In this document: positions 22,735-34,690 of the stretch, in pieces
How the letters are laid out: each line of letters starts with the position of its first letter
Numbering within the stretch: position 1 is the stretch's first letter
Origin: Psococerastis gibbosa
Taxonomy: Eukaryota > Arthropoda > Insecta > Psocodea > Psocidae
Assembly: GCA_963971405.1 (NCBI GenBank)
Contig: OZ020490.1
Coordinates: forward strand, 10,340,874-10,404,873
Length of the DNA stretch: 64,000 nucleotides
Direction: 5' to 3'
The notes under the pieces: generated by a model
What the model saw: the letters and a program-made list of their open reading frames with translations, nothing else
Told to the model about the DNA's origin: nothing
Databases searched by the model: none
Translations under genes and position numbers: made by a program

Positions 22735-23160
22735 GCAGCAGCTCAAATCATTAAAAATCATGACAGACAGTCTGTACATATTTAGATGCATTTTGCATAT
22801 CTTAAAGCCTGAGGTGTGGGGGACATTTAAACAAAACGGGGACACTCACACCTACAACACGAGGCAACGGGGAGACCTTGTAAGGCCAGCCAAGTGTGAG
22901 CGACTGGATCCTATACTACAAGGTTTCGCCTACCTTAGAAAACTCCCGATTGAACTGAGAGCGGCGAGAAATGCATCTAACTTCCCTAAATTGCTTAGAA
23001 ACCATCTTTTAGAGAAAGCTTTCTACACTGTCACTGAGGCACTAGCACAATCACAGTGGCAATGACAGAACTACCTGATTTTGACGATATTCTGACGATT
23101 TTATCTTTTACTTTACTTGTATTGTATAATTTAACTGAAATATATATTGTATTGTATTTC
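22735..23160 (+). pseudogene. LINE C-terminus and 3' end, L2/jockey-like
   Basis: LKSLKIMTDSLYIFRCILHI, THTYNTRQRGDLVRP and FAYLRKLPIELRAARN then FPKLLRNHLLEKAFYTVTE are the usual LKI.T..SLYI / YNTR / LP..... / FK..L...L.EKAFYS blocks. The 3' end has TTGTATTGTAT repeats. With 22381-22548 it looks like one element with the central RT deleted. Confidence 0.75.
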
Positions 23161-23295
23161 AGTCATTGTTTTATGCCTTTCTATCAATGTGTCCCATCTC
23201 TCTTACTCCACTGACGGACTTCTATAGGTAATAATAGACCTTCCTTTTTTTTAGTACCTCTTTGTTTGTTATGTAATCTCTGATCTCTCCATGAT

Positions 23296-24179
23296 TTTTT
23301 TTTTTTTTTGGCATTGTGGGCTCACATACAGCCATGGTGGGTAGGTGGGGTTAAAATTCTACGTGGACTTCCCTTAGAAAGTCATATATAGCCTGGTAGG
23401 AGTCACTTTTAGAGATCATGTGGGCATAATTAAAAGGGAGGACTGTCATTAAGGGGATGATGCGGTCTAGTAATTTGTTTCTAGCTATGGTGAATTCAGG
23501 GCATTCCAATATAACATGCTGCATTGTGCCTTCACTTTCCAGGCATCCAATGGCTGAGTATGAGTATGAGCCCCGTAGGGAATGATAGATACATGCCTCA
23601 GAGAGTCCATGGTTTGTCCTCAGACGTGAGTTGGCAGATAAATACATGCGGTGAGTTGGGCCAGACACATTAGCAGACCATTCGTTTTTAAGCGGTCGAG
23701 GTAGAATAGACCTATAGAAGGAGCCAGAAGTATTGGAATTAAAGTCATTTACCCAGAACTTGAAATTGTGTTGTTTTATGGTCTTATAAAATTCCTCTTT
23801 CGGGAGCAAAATAGCACTGTACTCGCCAGTATTTGCTCCTTCTTTAGCCAGTGCATCTACCCGTTCATTCCCCTTAAGTCCGACGAGGGCCTTCACCCAC
23901 ACAAAACAAACATTGATACATCTTGATCGTAACTCAGCGAGAAGCACAAGAATTTTTACGATGAATGGGTTTTTTGCTCTATTTTCCATACTTTCGAGGA
24001 GCTGCAAGCAGCTCATAGAGTCTGAGAAAATAGCGACATTCCTACAGTCTGAAATTATCATGGTTTCTTTGCAATGTACCAGTGCTCTACATATCACTTC
24101 TACCTCAGCAGCGAAGCTGCTACAATGAGGTGGAAGCTTAAAGGCTGTACCGTAATTTGTCGTGGCCACATAAAAGGCG
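23296..24179 (-). mobile_element. 5'-truncated RNase H LINE with 9-bp duplication
   Basis: CTCCATGAT lies at 23287-23295 and 24180-24188, and poly-T at 23295-23309 marks the poly-A tail, so the insertion limits are exact. One minus-strand frame of about 275 codons is intact: E in FAAEVEVICRAL, D in IFSDSMSCLQLL, D in NERVDALAKEG, then RLRTNHGLSEACIYHSL and EGTMQHVILECPEF. The first catalytic Asp is lost by 5' truncation, and the usual KAHVG histidine reads Leu (KALVGLKGNE). The first few codons of the open frame are flanking DNA. Confidence 0.85.
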
Positions 24180-24930
24180 CTCCATGATGGTTTTAGCATT
24201 CATCTATTACACCACATCTTATTAAAGGCCCAAGCAGAGTTGCCAGGTGACCGGTGAAAAAATAAACGTTTGCCTTGCCCGCGGACAATGCTTTGTCAGG
24301 TTTTTTCGCTCAAGTGTGCATTTTTTTTTTCTTGAGGATAGAACGAAATAATTTTAAAAATCTGTTACTAGCTACTATGATAGAAAGTTCCTCAACATTC
24401 ACCGAATTTAAGCCAGAGAATGACTTTTTTTTAGAAAAATTTACACTAGATAGAATGACCCATTGACTCCTGATCCGATTGTAAATCTGGCAACCCTAGG
24501 CCCAACTAGTTTTTGTATTTTTCATAGAAGCAGCATGTCCTACAACCATAAAGCAGGATGCTTCAAAATAATGCTTTAATCTGCCTTAAAATATAATAGA
24601 ATTTTTGTTTTACTATAGTATTCAAGTATTATAATGTACTAACGTAGTAGTAGCCAACCTACAATATATACCAGTAAGGAGGTAAAGTAAAAAAATATAA
24701 AACCATGTAGAACTTTTGGAAAGCACCTCGTATTTTCGTAGGTTAAATCTATCACCAACTTTAACATTTGGAATTGTGCGGTCCATATGTATCCTCAGAG
24801 TTTACTTAGGCCTGCTGTTCAGGGCCTTTATTTGCTTTGCTACTGCCTTAAGTGACAAATTCGGAGATTCTTCGGGGCTCCCCGCTTTTGCTCCCAGCCT
24901 CCCTCCATTGATTTACATTCAGAACCTTTA

Positions 24931-25132
24931 GTCAGGACATGTAGAGACGTGGTACAGACTCCGATTTTTGCCCGAAAGGTTGTTGGTTCGAGTCCCACAC
25001 TTGCCTCATTGAGGACATCGCAGGGCATGTAAAGCAGGCCCGGGCCTTCGTAGTTGAGTGTAAGAGAGGGCTTTATAGATCTAACGCCGCTAGCAATAGA
25101 ACTAAAAGTCAATATTTATTTTTTTATTTAGC
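24931..25132 (+). repeat. SINE1 copy
   Basis: It has the full head and B-box (GGTTCGAGTCCCACAC), a small deletion in the body and a tail ATATTTATTTTTTTATTTA. Confidence 0.85.
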
Positions 25133-25185
25133 CCTAAGTTTTAATCACCAGTTTTTAGCAACACTGAAGGAAATAAGTAAATGAG

Positions 25186-25307
25186 GACTTTTTTGTTCTA
25201 TTACTAAGCCAACCTAGCGGAGTTAGGGCTATAAAGCCCTCTCTTACACTCAACTAGGAAGGCCCAGGACCGCCTGCTTTACATGCCCTCCGAAGCATGG
25301 CTCACTC
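25186..25307 (-). repeat. SINE1 copy, head missing
   Basis: Reverse copy covering the 3' half, from GCCATGCTTCGGAGGGCATG to the tail. It lies only about 55 bp from the preceding plus-strand copy, making an inverted pair. Confidence 0.8.
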
Positions 25308-25309
25308 AA

Positions 25310-27330
25310 GGTTCACTCTCTGATTTTTTTTTTGTAATTTCCGTTTGATATTCCATAGCATTGCGTAAGCCTATCGCACTAATACCTTTGAGACAAAGGC
25401 TAGGAAGGCAAAGATAGTGTGTTCAAGTCCAGCTCTATATAATAGTTTTTCTCGATTTCCTTTTTCGATTTAAAATAAAATTGCACAAATTGTTCACTTT
25501 TCCATTGGAAGGGTGGGCCTTTGTAAGCGGATTTAGTCAGTGTCAAGCAAACTGTTGGGGAGGACAGTGACCCCTCCCTACTCCCCGAAGTAGAGTCAGT
25601 TGATAGCAGTTGGCAATGCTTAGATATGGCTTCATACATTTCTCGGACTTCAAAGTCAAAAGGAACCATGTCATATGTGTCATAGTACGTTGTTCGCCCC
25701 TGGTTCGACTCTAAGCCTGACACTTTTTTATTCATGGTGGGATCCTTACTCCTTGGGTAATCTCATTGCCCAATTTGCTCGTAATAACAGTTTGCCGAAC
25801 CCCACACACAACCATTCGATTGTTATTTTATGATTATTATTATAGGGCCTATATTGATATATATATATTTTTTTAAACGGATTATTATGCATTGTATTGC
25901 TTCATATATGCTCCTTGTCCAGGGAATACTGGGCGAGACAGAGAGAGGGAGGCATTATTACTAAAGGGTTTTTCAAAACAGGGGTTTTTTTGCCTTTGCC
26001 TCTGAGACCATAAGACATTACTCAGAAGCGCAGCTACTCTGAACACTGAACACAGTAGGGCCTAGTATTTTATAATAATTTCCCAAATGCATAGTCTTAA
26101 AAAACAACGAACGAGCACTGCTCTGTCACCAGAAAATCAAGCACTAAAACAACTCCAACAAATCAGAAGAAACCCCAAAAAAATTCTTTCTGACAGAATT
26201 TCAACAAAAGACACAAAAGCTGAAATGAAAAGTGCCGTAAAATAGGAATAAAGCAGCAAATTTGATGGTTACTTGCTCCGTACGATGAAAGAAGGGGATA
26301 AAATATTTGCAAAGAAAAAATTGGGAGAGGCAAAAAAAGGTTAGGGGAAGCCAAGGGGGAGGGAGCATATATAGGCCGAAAGGATAATCTCTAAATGTAT
26401 TCTTACCCAAAAAGGCCAGAAGGCAGCATTGGCGGCCGGGGCTGGCGAGTATAGAGATGTCTCGAAATAAATAAAGAGCTCTGGGATAGAATAGGGGGAA
26501 TGGGGGGTTAAGATGGCCCTAAAAAGATGGGGGTGGCTGGCGTCCTAGTGGCGCCCTGCACTTCAAACTGCTAGCCCCCGAAATTTTCGGAAATTCTTAA
26601 ATGGAAACCGGTTTTTGGAAAATTTTACGATGTGTATGTGTACGGATAATGGGTAAAGTTTGGTAATTTTGTAGGGAGCATTAAGAACTTAGGCATTAGG
26701 ATTCTTGGAGAAGAGTTATGACTGTCAATCTTCTGAAAATTTTGAGTTCGACTCCCAAGTTGCCCAGTATGGCTAGTCAGCACTTCCAGTGAAGAAAGAC
26801 ATTGTTTCAATACAGTGGCGTTGTTAGCTTGCTGGTGTCTAGCTACTGAGTCGCAGGATTGGGGGGTACAATATTACTATACATAATGTTTCGCAGCCAA
26901 TGAATTGAATATATTACCATAGATACTAAACAAGACTCACCATAAGAGTACACATAACCCGGTGCCCGGCACAACCCAAATAATATGACACATATCGTAT
27001 GCTAATCGACTCCTTGAGTCCTTAATGTGTACCCGGCCGTCATCCACCTGCTCTGCTCGCAGAAGCCCCTCTGAGGTGTATATAATACCTCGGTTGGCGA
27101 CGTCACTGAATAGGCCGTCCGGTCGCTGCCATCCGCTAATTCTCGGAAAGTGTCAGCACTTTGGACAGGAGACCAGACGGCCACTCAGCAATCTCGCCAA
27201 CGGGTATTCCATAAGTATGAGTAAAGGGGGCAGAGGCTACCAACGTCTGACAGCGTAGATATGGGGGGTCCAGACCTCCTCTTCGAAATAGGACAATGTA
27301 GAATGAAATTAACTAATGTGAGTTGTTGCT
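25310..27330. other. Mixed stretch, nothing identified
   Basis: At 25900-26060 a CTCCTTGTCCAGG and a CTCTGAGACCATAAGACATT block recur in diverged form near 37735 and 57750, suggesting another old repeat. 26995-27260 is richer in G+C with short open frames in both directions but no recognised domain. 26690-26770 has a B-box-like GAGTTCGACTCCC. Confidence 0.35.
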
Positions 27331-27332
27331 CA

Positions 27333-27762
27333 GGTGGCTATTCCATCAATCAATTTTACTCCAAATTTGATTTTGTCATTGACGGAAACTCATCAATGTT
27401 GCATTATTTATTTTTACACCACATTCTACTTGTTTTCAACAATTGATCATTTTTGTTTTCAATTTTTTCCAAATTTGTAAGTTTGCCCGCCGTCTTTCTT
27501 TTAATTTAATAATTTAGGCTACGAGAAATTTTATGATTTAAACAACGAAATAATTAGTTCGTTCTCAAGAAATTAATTTAAATTATAAATATCTCTAGAC
27601 GACGCCATTGTTTAATTTTAGTTTGTTATTGTTTGCAACGCGTGATTTTACTCTATGATCCTCCTCAATTTTAACATGAGGAAACTAAAATGGAGAATGT
27701 CATTGAGTAAAAAAAAATCTCAAATCAAATTTGAAGTAAAATTGACTGATGGAATACCTGCC
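27333..27762. mobile_element. MITE with GGxGGxTATTCCATC ends
   Basis: Left GGTGGCTATTCCATCAATCA, right TGATGGAATACCTGCC. The interior carries TTGATCATTTTTGTTTTCAA, CTAGACGACGCCATTGTTTA and GTGATTTTACTCTATGATC, partly shared with the palindromic MITEs. The right flank is TTA, the left TCA. Confidence 0.75.
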
Positions 27763-27926
27763 TTAATGCATATGATGTTCGGGTCAGCAGTCAGTGGTAA
27801 GCGGTTTGGTTGGTAGAATTCAAAGTGCCCTCGGCAGGCAGTTGATAGCTATATGCGATCCGATCTTGCCCCCTCCCCTGTAAATATAGAATCTTTTTTT
27901 TATTTCCCCTTAACTTATCTATATAA

Positions 27927-28126
27927 TGGACATGTAGCGTAGTGGTACGGACTCTAACTTTCACCCGAAAGTTCGAGTCCCACACTGGCCACATTTTCTG
28001 GCCATGCTTCCGAGGGCATGTAAAGCAGGTGGTCCCGGGCCTTCCTAGTTGAGTATAAGAGAGGGCTTTATAGCCTTTACTCCGCTAGATTGGCTTAGTA
28101 ATAGAAACAAAAGAAGTCCTTATGTA
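27927..28126 (+). repeat. SINE1 copy with possible target duplication
   Basis: Full-length copy with a short deletion between anticodon arm and B-box. TATATAAT occurs at both ends (27919-27926 and about 28127-28134), consistent with a short target-site duplication. Confidence 0.8.
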
Positions 28127-28477
28127 TATAATTATATCTTCAAATGATTTTCGTCTTCTGCGGTCATTTCATGATATGAGAATGCCCATTTAGCTTCACA
28201 TTCACATGGAAAATTGGGGAAAATGCGCTTTTCCACATACACAATGAAATATTGTATGAAGATCCAGTCTGACCCTCAAAAGGTCCATGCGTTCCTATCT
28301 TTTAAGAGAAAGTGGGAAAAACCTTGCACTTGGAAGCCCCTTCTATAAGTCACAGGTCAACCTATAAAATGTATGTCTATTACTCCTATAAGAATATACT
28401 CTTTACACAATATATTTCAGTCAAATGTGTCTTTTACATGCTAAACCAACATAGCTTTTACTTCATAATAGTCATTA

Positions 28478-28686
28478 CTTACTTACTTTTTCGTGTCCAA
28501 GCGCGTCCAAAACTGGGCGAAATTCATAGCCGCCACATTGGCCTCCCACAGGTCTTCAGGTGTGCAGCGGTGGGGGCAAAGGCTGCACAGGAACAGATGT
28601 TCTAAATCTTGGCGCTGGCCGCATGCGCAGAGGGTGTCATTTTCATCGAGCTGACCCCATCTAGCCCTGTTGGTCTTCGTACGGGA
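28478..28686 (-). mobile_element. Short 5'-truncated LINE with 13-bp duplication and TAAG tail
   Basis: ATAATAGTCATTA lies at 28465-28477 and 28687-28699. The frame TNRARWGQLDENDTLCACGQ then DLEHLFLCSLCPHRCTPEDL has the C-x-C-G...H-x4-C tail of I/R1-like LINEs. The coding end runs straight into TAAGTAAGTAA. Confidence 0.8.
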
Positions 28687-28789
28687 ATAATAGTCATTAT
28701 TCGAATATCTCAAAATATATACGTTTATATTCTTTGAATGAACCACTTTTAAATAGAAATCAACTGATTAACTACGTCAAATCTCAATT

Positions 28790-28890
28790 TTTTGTGATTG
28801 AGTTCAGGGTTGGGCCCATGATCTGATCTGCCGGACACAGCTTCTATTCTCTGGACGTGCCCCCGCCATCTGATCATCTTATAATATTGC
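28790..28890 (-). pseudogene. LINE C-terminal shred
   Basis: KMIRWRGHVQRIEAVSGRS resembles the RW.GHVQRM motif; only about 20 residues are informative. Confidence 0.4.
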
Positions 28891-29558
28891 ATAAGGGTAT
28901 AAGCGAATTCCCTCTCTATTGTCCATACAAACATTTTCATGACCACAGAATACTAAGATCGACTAGATATATAGGTCTACTCACCTCATTTCAAAGTCAA
29001 TTAAATAGTTCTACAGAGGCATTTATATGAAGTCAAATTAATTTACGAAATCGAGACAATTTCAGTGGAAATTATTAGGTTTCACCGTGCTTTATACCGG
29101 AAACGCATATAAGGTGGTTAGAGAACATGCTCTTGGAGGGGAGGGACGAGGAGGGCAAGGGGGGGGGGGAGGGTAGTTCCGGTAATAAAGTCCTGAATAT
29201 GCACAACTTCTCATACAAGTTGCTACCTAGGTTACGGTAACTTTTGTAACTCCATACCTTAAGACTAGATCATCCTTTGCCCTAGTTAACTTAACTCAAT
29301 ATACATACCCGGATTATATCGGTAGAAACTGATACGGTACAGTGGAATTTGTGCCAGTATTGGTTTCAGCTTTAAGAGTTTGACACTGTTTTTTTTTGCT
29401 ATACCGTCATACCAAGTAGAAGGGGTGCTTCTATAAACTGATAAGAAAGGGGGGATTGCACTTTACCTTATTGAAGAAACTCGCAGGCGACCTGGCGGCC
29501 GGAAGCTTAGAGACTTGCAGGCAAAATGCAAAACTTTAGTAGGGAAAAGGGGGACAGC

Positions 29559-29827
29559 CAGGGCCGGATTTAGGCTTCGGAGGCCCCTAGGTACAGTTCT
29601 CAGTGGGGGCTCTCCCAAAAGAGGCAGGTCCATTGGCTTTTCCTCACTGTTGCACTGCAGATGTAGAGTATATAAAAATAAGAGCATAATACTAATACAT
29701 TTCATTTTAAATAGACTTTACGGCCAATAAATGTATCAAATTATAGATCCAACGTTTTGTGGGGGCCTCTTTCGTGTGGGGGCCCCTAGGCAGCTGCCTA
29801 CTCTGCCAACTCCTAAATCCGGGCCTG
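29559..29827. mobile_element. hAT-type MITE
   Basis: Ends CAGGGCCGGATTTAGG and CCTAAATCCGGGCCTG; 269 bp. Flanks GGGACAGC and GGGACAGG (7 of 8). GGGGCCCCTAGG-type blocks lie inside each end. Confidence 0.85.
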
Positions 29828-30027
29828 GGGACAGGGAAGAGGGTTAAACAGCAGAATTGAAGGAAAATAAAGCAGAATTATTTAATTAAAGTAATTAAAA
29901 CGAAACTGAAAAAGCACAATGGACATGCCGACTGGCCGCCTTATATTGCCGAATTATGTATGAAGGGAATGTTTTTCTCTGCCATGTTGAATCAGCCAGA
30001 ACATAGTCTGCTAAAAACTTTAGCAAA

Positions 30028-30302
30028 CAGGCGCGGATCTACGGGGGGGGGGGGGGCTATGGGGCTTTAGCCCCCCTTAGGTTCCTCAAAATGCGTAAAA
30101 CCCCATAATTTCAGTCCTATTTTTCACAAATTTTCTCCTGGGGGAGACCCCCGGGCCCCCCTTGCGCTCGATTGTATTAATTACCTATAATATAGAACCC
30201 TTATTGCTCTGAAAATGCATAACACCACAATATTTCGGCCCTATTTTATAAAAAAAAATCGTATTTAATCCTCCTTGGTCTCATATTGTAGATCCGCGCC
30301 TG
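30028..30302. mobile_element. hAT-type MITE
   Basis: Ends CAGGCGCGGATCTAC and GTAGATCCGCGCCTG; 275 bp. Flanks TTAGCAAA and GTAGCAAA (7 of 8). A long G-tract follows the left end. Confidence 0.85.
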
Positions 30303-30511
30303 GTAGCAAACTAGGTAGTGTTGTAATATACCTACAGTTATACTAGTAGTATATCCTATTCACCGATATTAGAGGATAAAAAAAACTGACGCCCCCGGTT
30401 AGATCGTGGGTTCGAATCCCTGCAAGTCCTATTTTTCCATATCCTCTCATTTCGGTTGTAACGAGGAGGTTACATCTTCAACCAAAGATAATTAAATGCC
30501 AGTGTTATATA

Positions 30512-30799
30512 CAGAGGCGTAAAGTTTTAGAATGATGGCGGGGGCAAAACTAAGTAGACCTTATGACGTCATCAGGCAGGATTTAAGGAAAAATTGAAAA
30601 TATAAGAGCAAAATAGTAGGGTTTTACGCATTTTAATAGTTGTAAAGTATAGCTGTAGATTTTACAAAGCTAAAAGAGGAATGCTTATATTCATATTGCT
30701 GCAAAAGGGTCCATGAAGTATGAACCACGTCTTACAATACTCGAGGCTGGGGGGGCAAGTTGGACCGTGCCCCCCCCCCCCCCCAACTTTACGCCCCTG
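30512..30799. mobile_element. hAT-type MITE with perfect 8-bp duplication
   Basis: GTTATATA on both sides (30504-30511 and 30800-30807). Ends CAGAGGCGTAAAGTT and AACTTTACGCCCCTG; 288 bp. The interior block GTAGGGTTTTACGCATTTTA also occurs in the element at 50393. Confidence 0.9.
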
Positions 30800-31197
30800 G
30801 TTATATATACCATTTCTTAGGCTACTAGACACGTTTATGGAAATTGACCCTTTTGGAACCTCTCTGAGTGTATTTAAGACAATGTTGTTAGCCATAATTG
30901 ATCAAATGTTAGATTGTAAGATTGTATTGTAACCTATATTGGAGCTGTCTGTTGGTTGCAATACACATTATTATTATTATTATTATATTGGAATATAATC
31001 ATATCCCAGTATGTGTAATATTCCTGTACTTAGTACACATCCTATTGTATGACTGTATACCGTTACTTAATATTTAGTCTGCGTGCCGGCTTCTGGCTAA
31101 TAACATTGAGATTGAGACTTATGTACGAAGCGATTGTTCCTGCACCATTAAAACATAGTCAGTTCGAACCCTCTGACTTAACAATTAGGCGCCCATT

Positions 31198-31554
31198 CCA
31201 TCGACCGGCAGACCGGCGGACCGACAGACATTCAAGACTTAGGTGGCGTTTCCACCGACCTCGCATTGCAGAATGCAAATGACATTGACGGAAATTAGAA
31301 TTTTTCTTTTTATAGAAATCTATTAAAATGTTGGTACTTAACATATCCCATGACGCCCTTTTTTAATTTTAGTTTGTTTGTTTGTGATTTTACTGTATGA
31401 TCATTGATCAATTTTAACTATGGCCAATAGTAAAATAAACATTTCCGTCAATTCTGCAATGCGAGGTCGGTGGAAACCCCGCCTAAGTCTTGAATGTCTG
31501 CTACCACGTCACTGTTTTTGTAAATAGCCCTAGCCGGTCGATGGAATGGGCGCC
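31198..31554. mobile_element. Palindromic MITE, TTA-flanked
   Basis: TTA at 31195-31197 and 31555-31557. Ends GGCGCCCATTCCATCGACCG and its inverse. It has the same interior as 19771. The left arm has a small rearrangement with CCGGCGGACCGACAG. Confidence 0.9.
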
Positions 31555-31996
31555 TTAGGTCTTCCTGGAAAACCAGTGAAGCATGGTTGTAGCCAGAGGG
31601 GGGGGGGGGGGGTCCTGAGGGTCTGGAACTGGTCTATGGATTGCCTACTGACCCTTGTTCTTAAAACAGGATTTGCATATGTTCCCTGACCCCCAATGCA
31701 AAAATACTGCTTACAAAGTTACGAATTATATCGTCGATCATGGCAATATGTACTATGTTTATTCCTTCCAGATTTATAGCATTCCTGTAGTTGAGAAAAT
31801 GGCCGCAGCTATTGGGCAGCTAACCTACCCAAGTGTAAGCTAAGTGTACATTGCATATTCAAGTAAGAAAATATATAAATCTTCTTCTTTTTCTTCTTCT
31901 TCCCCCTTAATGCCGCGTGCGCAGCGTGGGGGGTCGCCCCGGACCCATTTCCTGAACTTGCCCTGATCGGACTTGAGCTAAAAGTAAAGTAAAGTA

Positions 31997-32103
31997 AATT
32001 AAAAATGTATTCCTCCAAAACATTACAGAATATTTTCATTGATACCAATTTACAATGCAACGACAATACAATACAATATATGCATGACTGCTTGATAGGC
32101 CAT
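31997..32103. repeat. Dispersed 100-bp repeat, copy 1
   Basis: AAAACATTACAGAATATTTT through CAATTTACAATGCAACGACA to CTTGATAGGCCAT, nearly identical to 47021-47117 and preceded by (GTAAA)n. Class unknown. Confidence 0.7.
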
Positions 32104-32349
32104 CCACCCTGTGCAATGAGATGCACGGATGGAAGGCATATCAAGCAGGACAGAGAAATGTATATATCAATGATAATTGAAAAGAGCCCCCCACTATAAG
32201 AACTCTTGTCAAAGTGGAGGGCTAGAGCAACGTTCGTAAAGGTATCTGTGCAATTAAAAAAAAAAGTGTACATATGTATATTTATTTATTTGTTACAAAT
32301 TGAATGACAAAAGCAATTATTTAGATCGCACATACGATACGATACTAGG

Positions 32350-32570
32350 GTTAGTAGAAAAAGGTTAGTAAAAAAGCTCGGTCATAGTTTTCCCTCTTGT
32401 TGAGGCGAGTTGTTCAATCCTTTCCTTGAGGGTTGTCCTTGGTCTTCTGGGTCTTCTTCCTGGCGGCATTGCTTCCGCCACCCTCCGGGTGGTCCTGTTC
32501 TCGTCCATCCTTTGGACGTGGCCGAACCATTGTAGCTGCTTGTTCTCCATTCTTCTCTCTATTGAATCCG
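32350..32570 (-). pseudogene. LINE C-terminal fragment
   Basis: MENKQLQWFGHVQRMDENRT and GRRPRRPRTTLKERIEQL are the classic NKQLxWFGHVxRM...GRPRxxW tail. The frame is open for 61 codons without catalytic domains. Confidence 0.7.
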
Positions 32571-32952
32571 AAAAAAATATAAATATATATATATATAATA
32601 TATTTATTGCACCTTAATACGAGTACTTTAATCGTGAATACCCTCATTTTTAAAAAGTCAAAAAGATAATCCGAAATGAAAGTCTAAAATTGGCAAATTT
32701 ATTATCGCAGTAGGAGGCTGGAAATCTCAGTTAATATAGCACACAGGGCTGTACCCGACAAAATGCAGCCTTGCGCCTTATCAACGTCAACCCCCTCAGT
32801 ACCGTCACAACCTTCGTCTGGTAAACACGTACTTGCGCGTCCGGAAAAACTCGCGATTTTCCGAACTTTTCGTCAGTTTTCACTCACATGTTTCTCTTTC
32901 CTCCGACATGTTATTCATGTTTTGGCTTTAGTCTTGTATTTTTATTATTTTT

Positions 32953-33480
32953 TAGTTTATTATGAATATAATTTTAATTTGTGATGTATTACTGACGAGG
33001 TGTGTTTTATGAGATCATGTGACTTCTAGCTGAGTAAAATTCGGTTCAGGTTAGTTTCTAATTATTTAATTTACGAGTACGGTATTTAATAAGTGTGACT
33101 TGTTTTTATGTGCTCTTACTTCATTACCTACATTTTCTAATTATATATAGTGTTAAAAAACAATGTTGATTGCAGGTACCTATTATATTTTTTGGTAATA
33201 AAAACCGGAAAGACGGAAAACTTGTAATGTGTCCAATGATTTGGAGTGGGGTCTAATCTAGGTAGCTTGGTAGTTTATTTATATTTTTTATTTGTGATGT
33301 ATTGTATGCGAAGTGTGTTTTATGAGGTCATGTGGCTGCTAGCTGAGTAAAATACCGTGGGGTATAGGTCAGTTTCTAATTATTTAAGGTATTTACGATT
33401 ATTGAATTAGTGTACTACTGACCTGCTTTATAATTTTCATACTTTATTCCATTTTCTTAATACATATGGTATTAAATCAC
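32953..33480. repeat. Local direct duplication, period about 313 bp
   Basis: 32953-33160 and 33271-33480 share TTTGTGATGTATT, GTGTGTTTTATGAG-TCATGTG, TAGCTGAGTAAAAT and AGTTTCTAATTATTTAA with many substitutions. It is an old tandem duplication with a 110-bp spacer; no gene was seen. Confidence 0.65.
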
Positions 33481-33517
33481 CAAGTTTTTAGTAGCTCAAG
33501 CTTATTACATTTAGCGA

Positions 33518-33706
33518 CTTCGATGGCAAGGTGGTAGCGTGCTTGTACTTGTGCGAGTCTCTACACACCTTGAGGTCAGAAACGTGTCGTAACTCGACAC
33601 AAGTACCTATTATAGGTGACTTAGTGTGGCGATTAAAGAGGTTAATCGGATACATTCATTAAATTGTTTGTACGCGATTCAACATTAAAAAAAAGGGTAA
33701 TTAAAA
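33518..33706 (+). repeat. SINE3, near-complete copy
   Basis: The head GCGACTTCGATGGCAAGGTG and GTGGTAGCGTGCTTG looks like a tRNA D-arm/A-box region. The body has GTGCGAGTCTCTACACACC and CGTGTCGTAACTCGACAC, and the 3' end is GATACATTCATTAAATTGTT plus poly-A. Five copies lie in the window. Pol III origin is inferred; a clean B-box is not obvious. Confidence 0.7.
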
Positions 33707-33929
33707 AAAGCTGCATATACAGTATATACTGTAGACCTACACAGCATTTCAACTTACAGTACAACACATTCCTCTGCAGAGGTGAAATTCGAAAAAATTA
33801 AACCTTAAAAATTCGGGGGTAAAGTGTTGGACAACTCCACGTGAAATACACGTTTTCTGAATAAGTTGAGAGGTACTGTACGTACTGGAACGCAAACCTC
33901 GGGCTACTAGTCGACTATCTTAAAGGTTT

Positions 33930-34010
33930 TTTGGATACGCTTTAATAAAGACGTTTCATCTCTCCTCTGGACGTGCCCCCATCTGCTGAGAGCAGGGACA
34001 CCGAGTTTTA
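33930..34010 (-). pseudogene. LINE C-terminal shred
   Basis: On the minus strand LSRWGHVQRRDE keeps the GHVQR motif. A related CGCTTTAATAAAG-like stretch recurs at 34274. Confidence 0.35.
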
Positions 34011-34690
34011 AAAATTCTGGTAAGAATTCGGTACACTAATGCAGAAAGCATTGACTGACGTACCTTCGCTCTTTCTATAAAGTTATTTACTAAAGCCTTT
34101 CTATCAAAAATCATTTATATACCAACAAAATTGGCGCGAAAAAGTTTCTAAAAGTTGGTGCGGTGCAAATGCCAAATTATGTGACTTATTTTTGTCTTAA
34201 TGTTTGAAATATTAAGGGAGACAAATAAATAAACTGCACTAAGGGTTCTTTGCTTCTGGGGGGGGGGGGCTGATACGCTTTATTAAAGACCTCACCAGTC
34301 GAGTCTTCTTTTTCTCATGTGGAACAACTCGTTATTATACGAAAGCCCAGCTAAACTCTACGCGGTTTATTTTTTAGTGAACACGTGAACTGGTTGAGAG
34401 GGATTCTGGGGGCTGGTTAGTAGCTTAATTATTAAATTAGTGGTAATGATATAATGGACCGGTTGCCATGGAGATGCCATAAATATTAAATGAGTATGTC
34501 GCTGACGCTGCCGGTTGTTTTACAGGCCTGAAATCAAATTTATTTAGGCGTATTAAGGCATGAATATTCGAGCTCCAGAAATCCTTGTCACTTGCTTTAG
34601 TGTGAAGTATGCTTACAAATAATAGGAGTGCTTTCTGTACTTATCCTATGAAGCAGTAGAAAAAAGAACTGCAGTTAGGACAGATTTAAT
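34010..34690. other. Unique-looking stretch
   Basis: No coding or repeat match beyond a G-tract at 34258 and a short repeat of 33930 at 34274. Confidence 0.35.

Noticed and set aside
25400-25735. 111-codon minus-strand frame
   Set aside because: No domain or splice sites; may be part of an unidentified repeat with B-box-like sequence.
30395-30430. GGGTTCGAATCCC, tRNA T-arm-like
   Set aside because: No D-arm, anticodon stem or acceptor pairing at the right spacing, so not called as a tRNA gene.
31809-32273. 154-codon minus-strand open frame
   Set aside because: It crosses low-complexity K/S/F-rich sequence and a dispersed repeat; no domain and no splice context.
34462-34478. GTTGCCATGGAGATGCC, resembling an RFX X-box
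   Set aside because: Only the first half-site fits; the second half departs from RGYAAC and no gene start lies nearby.
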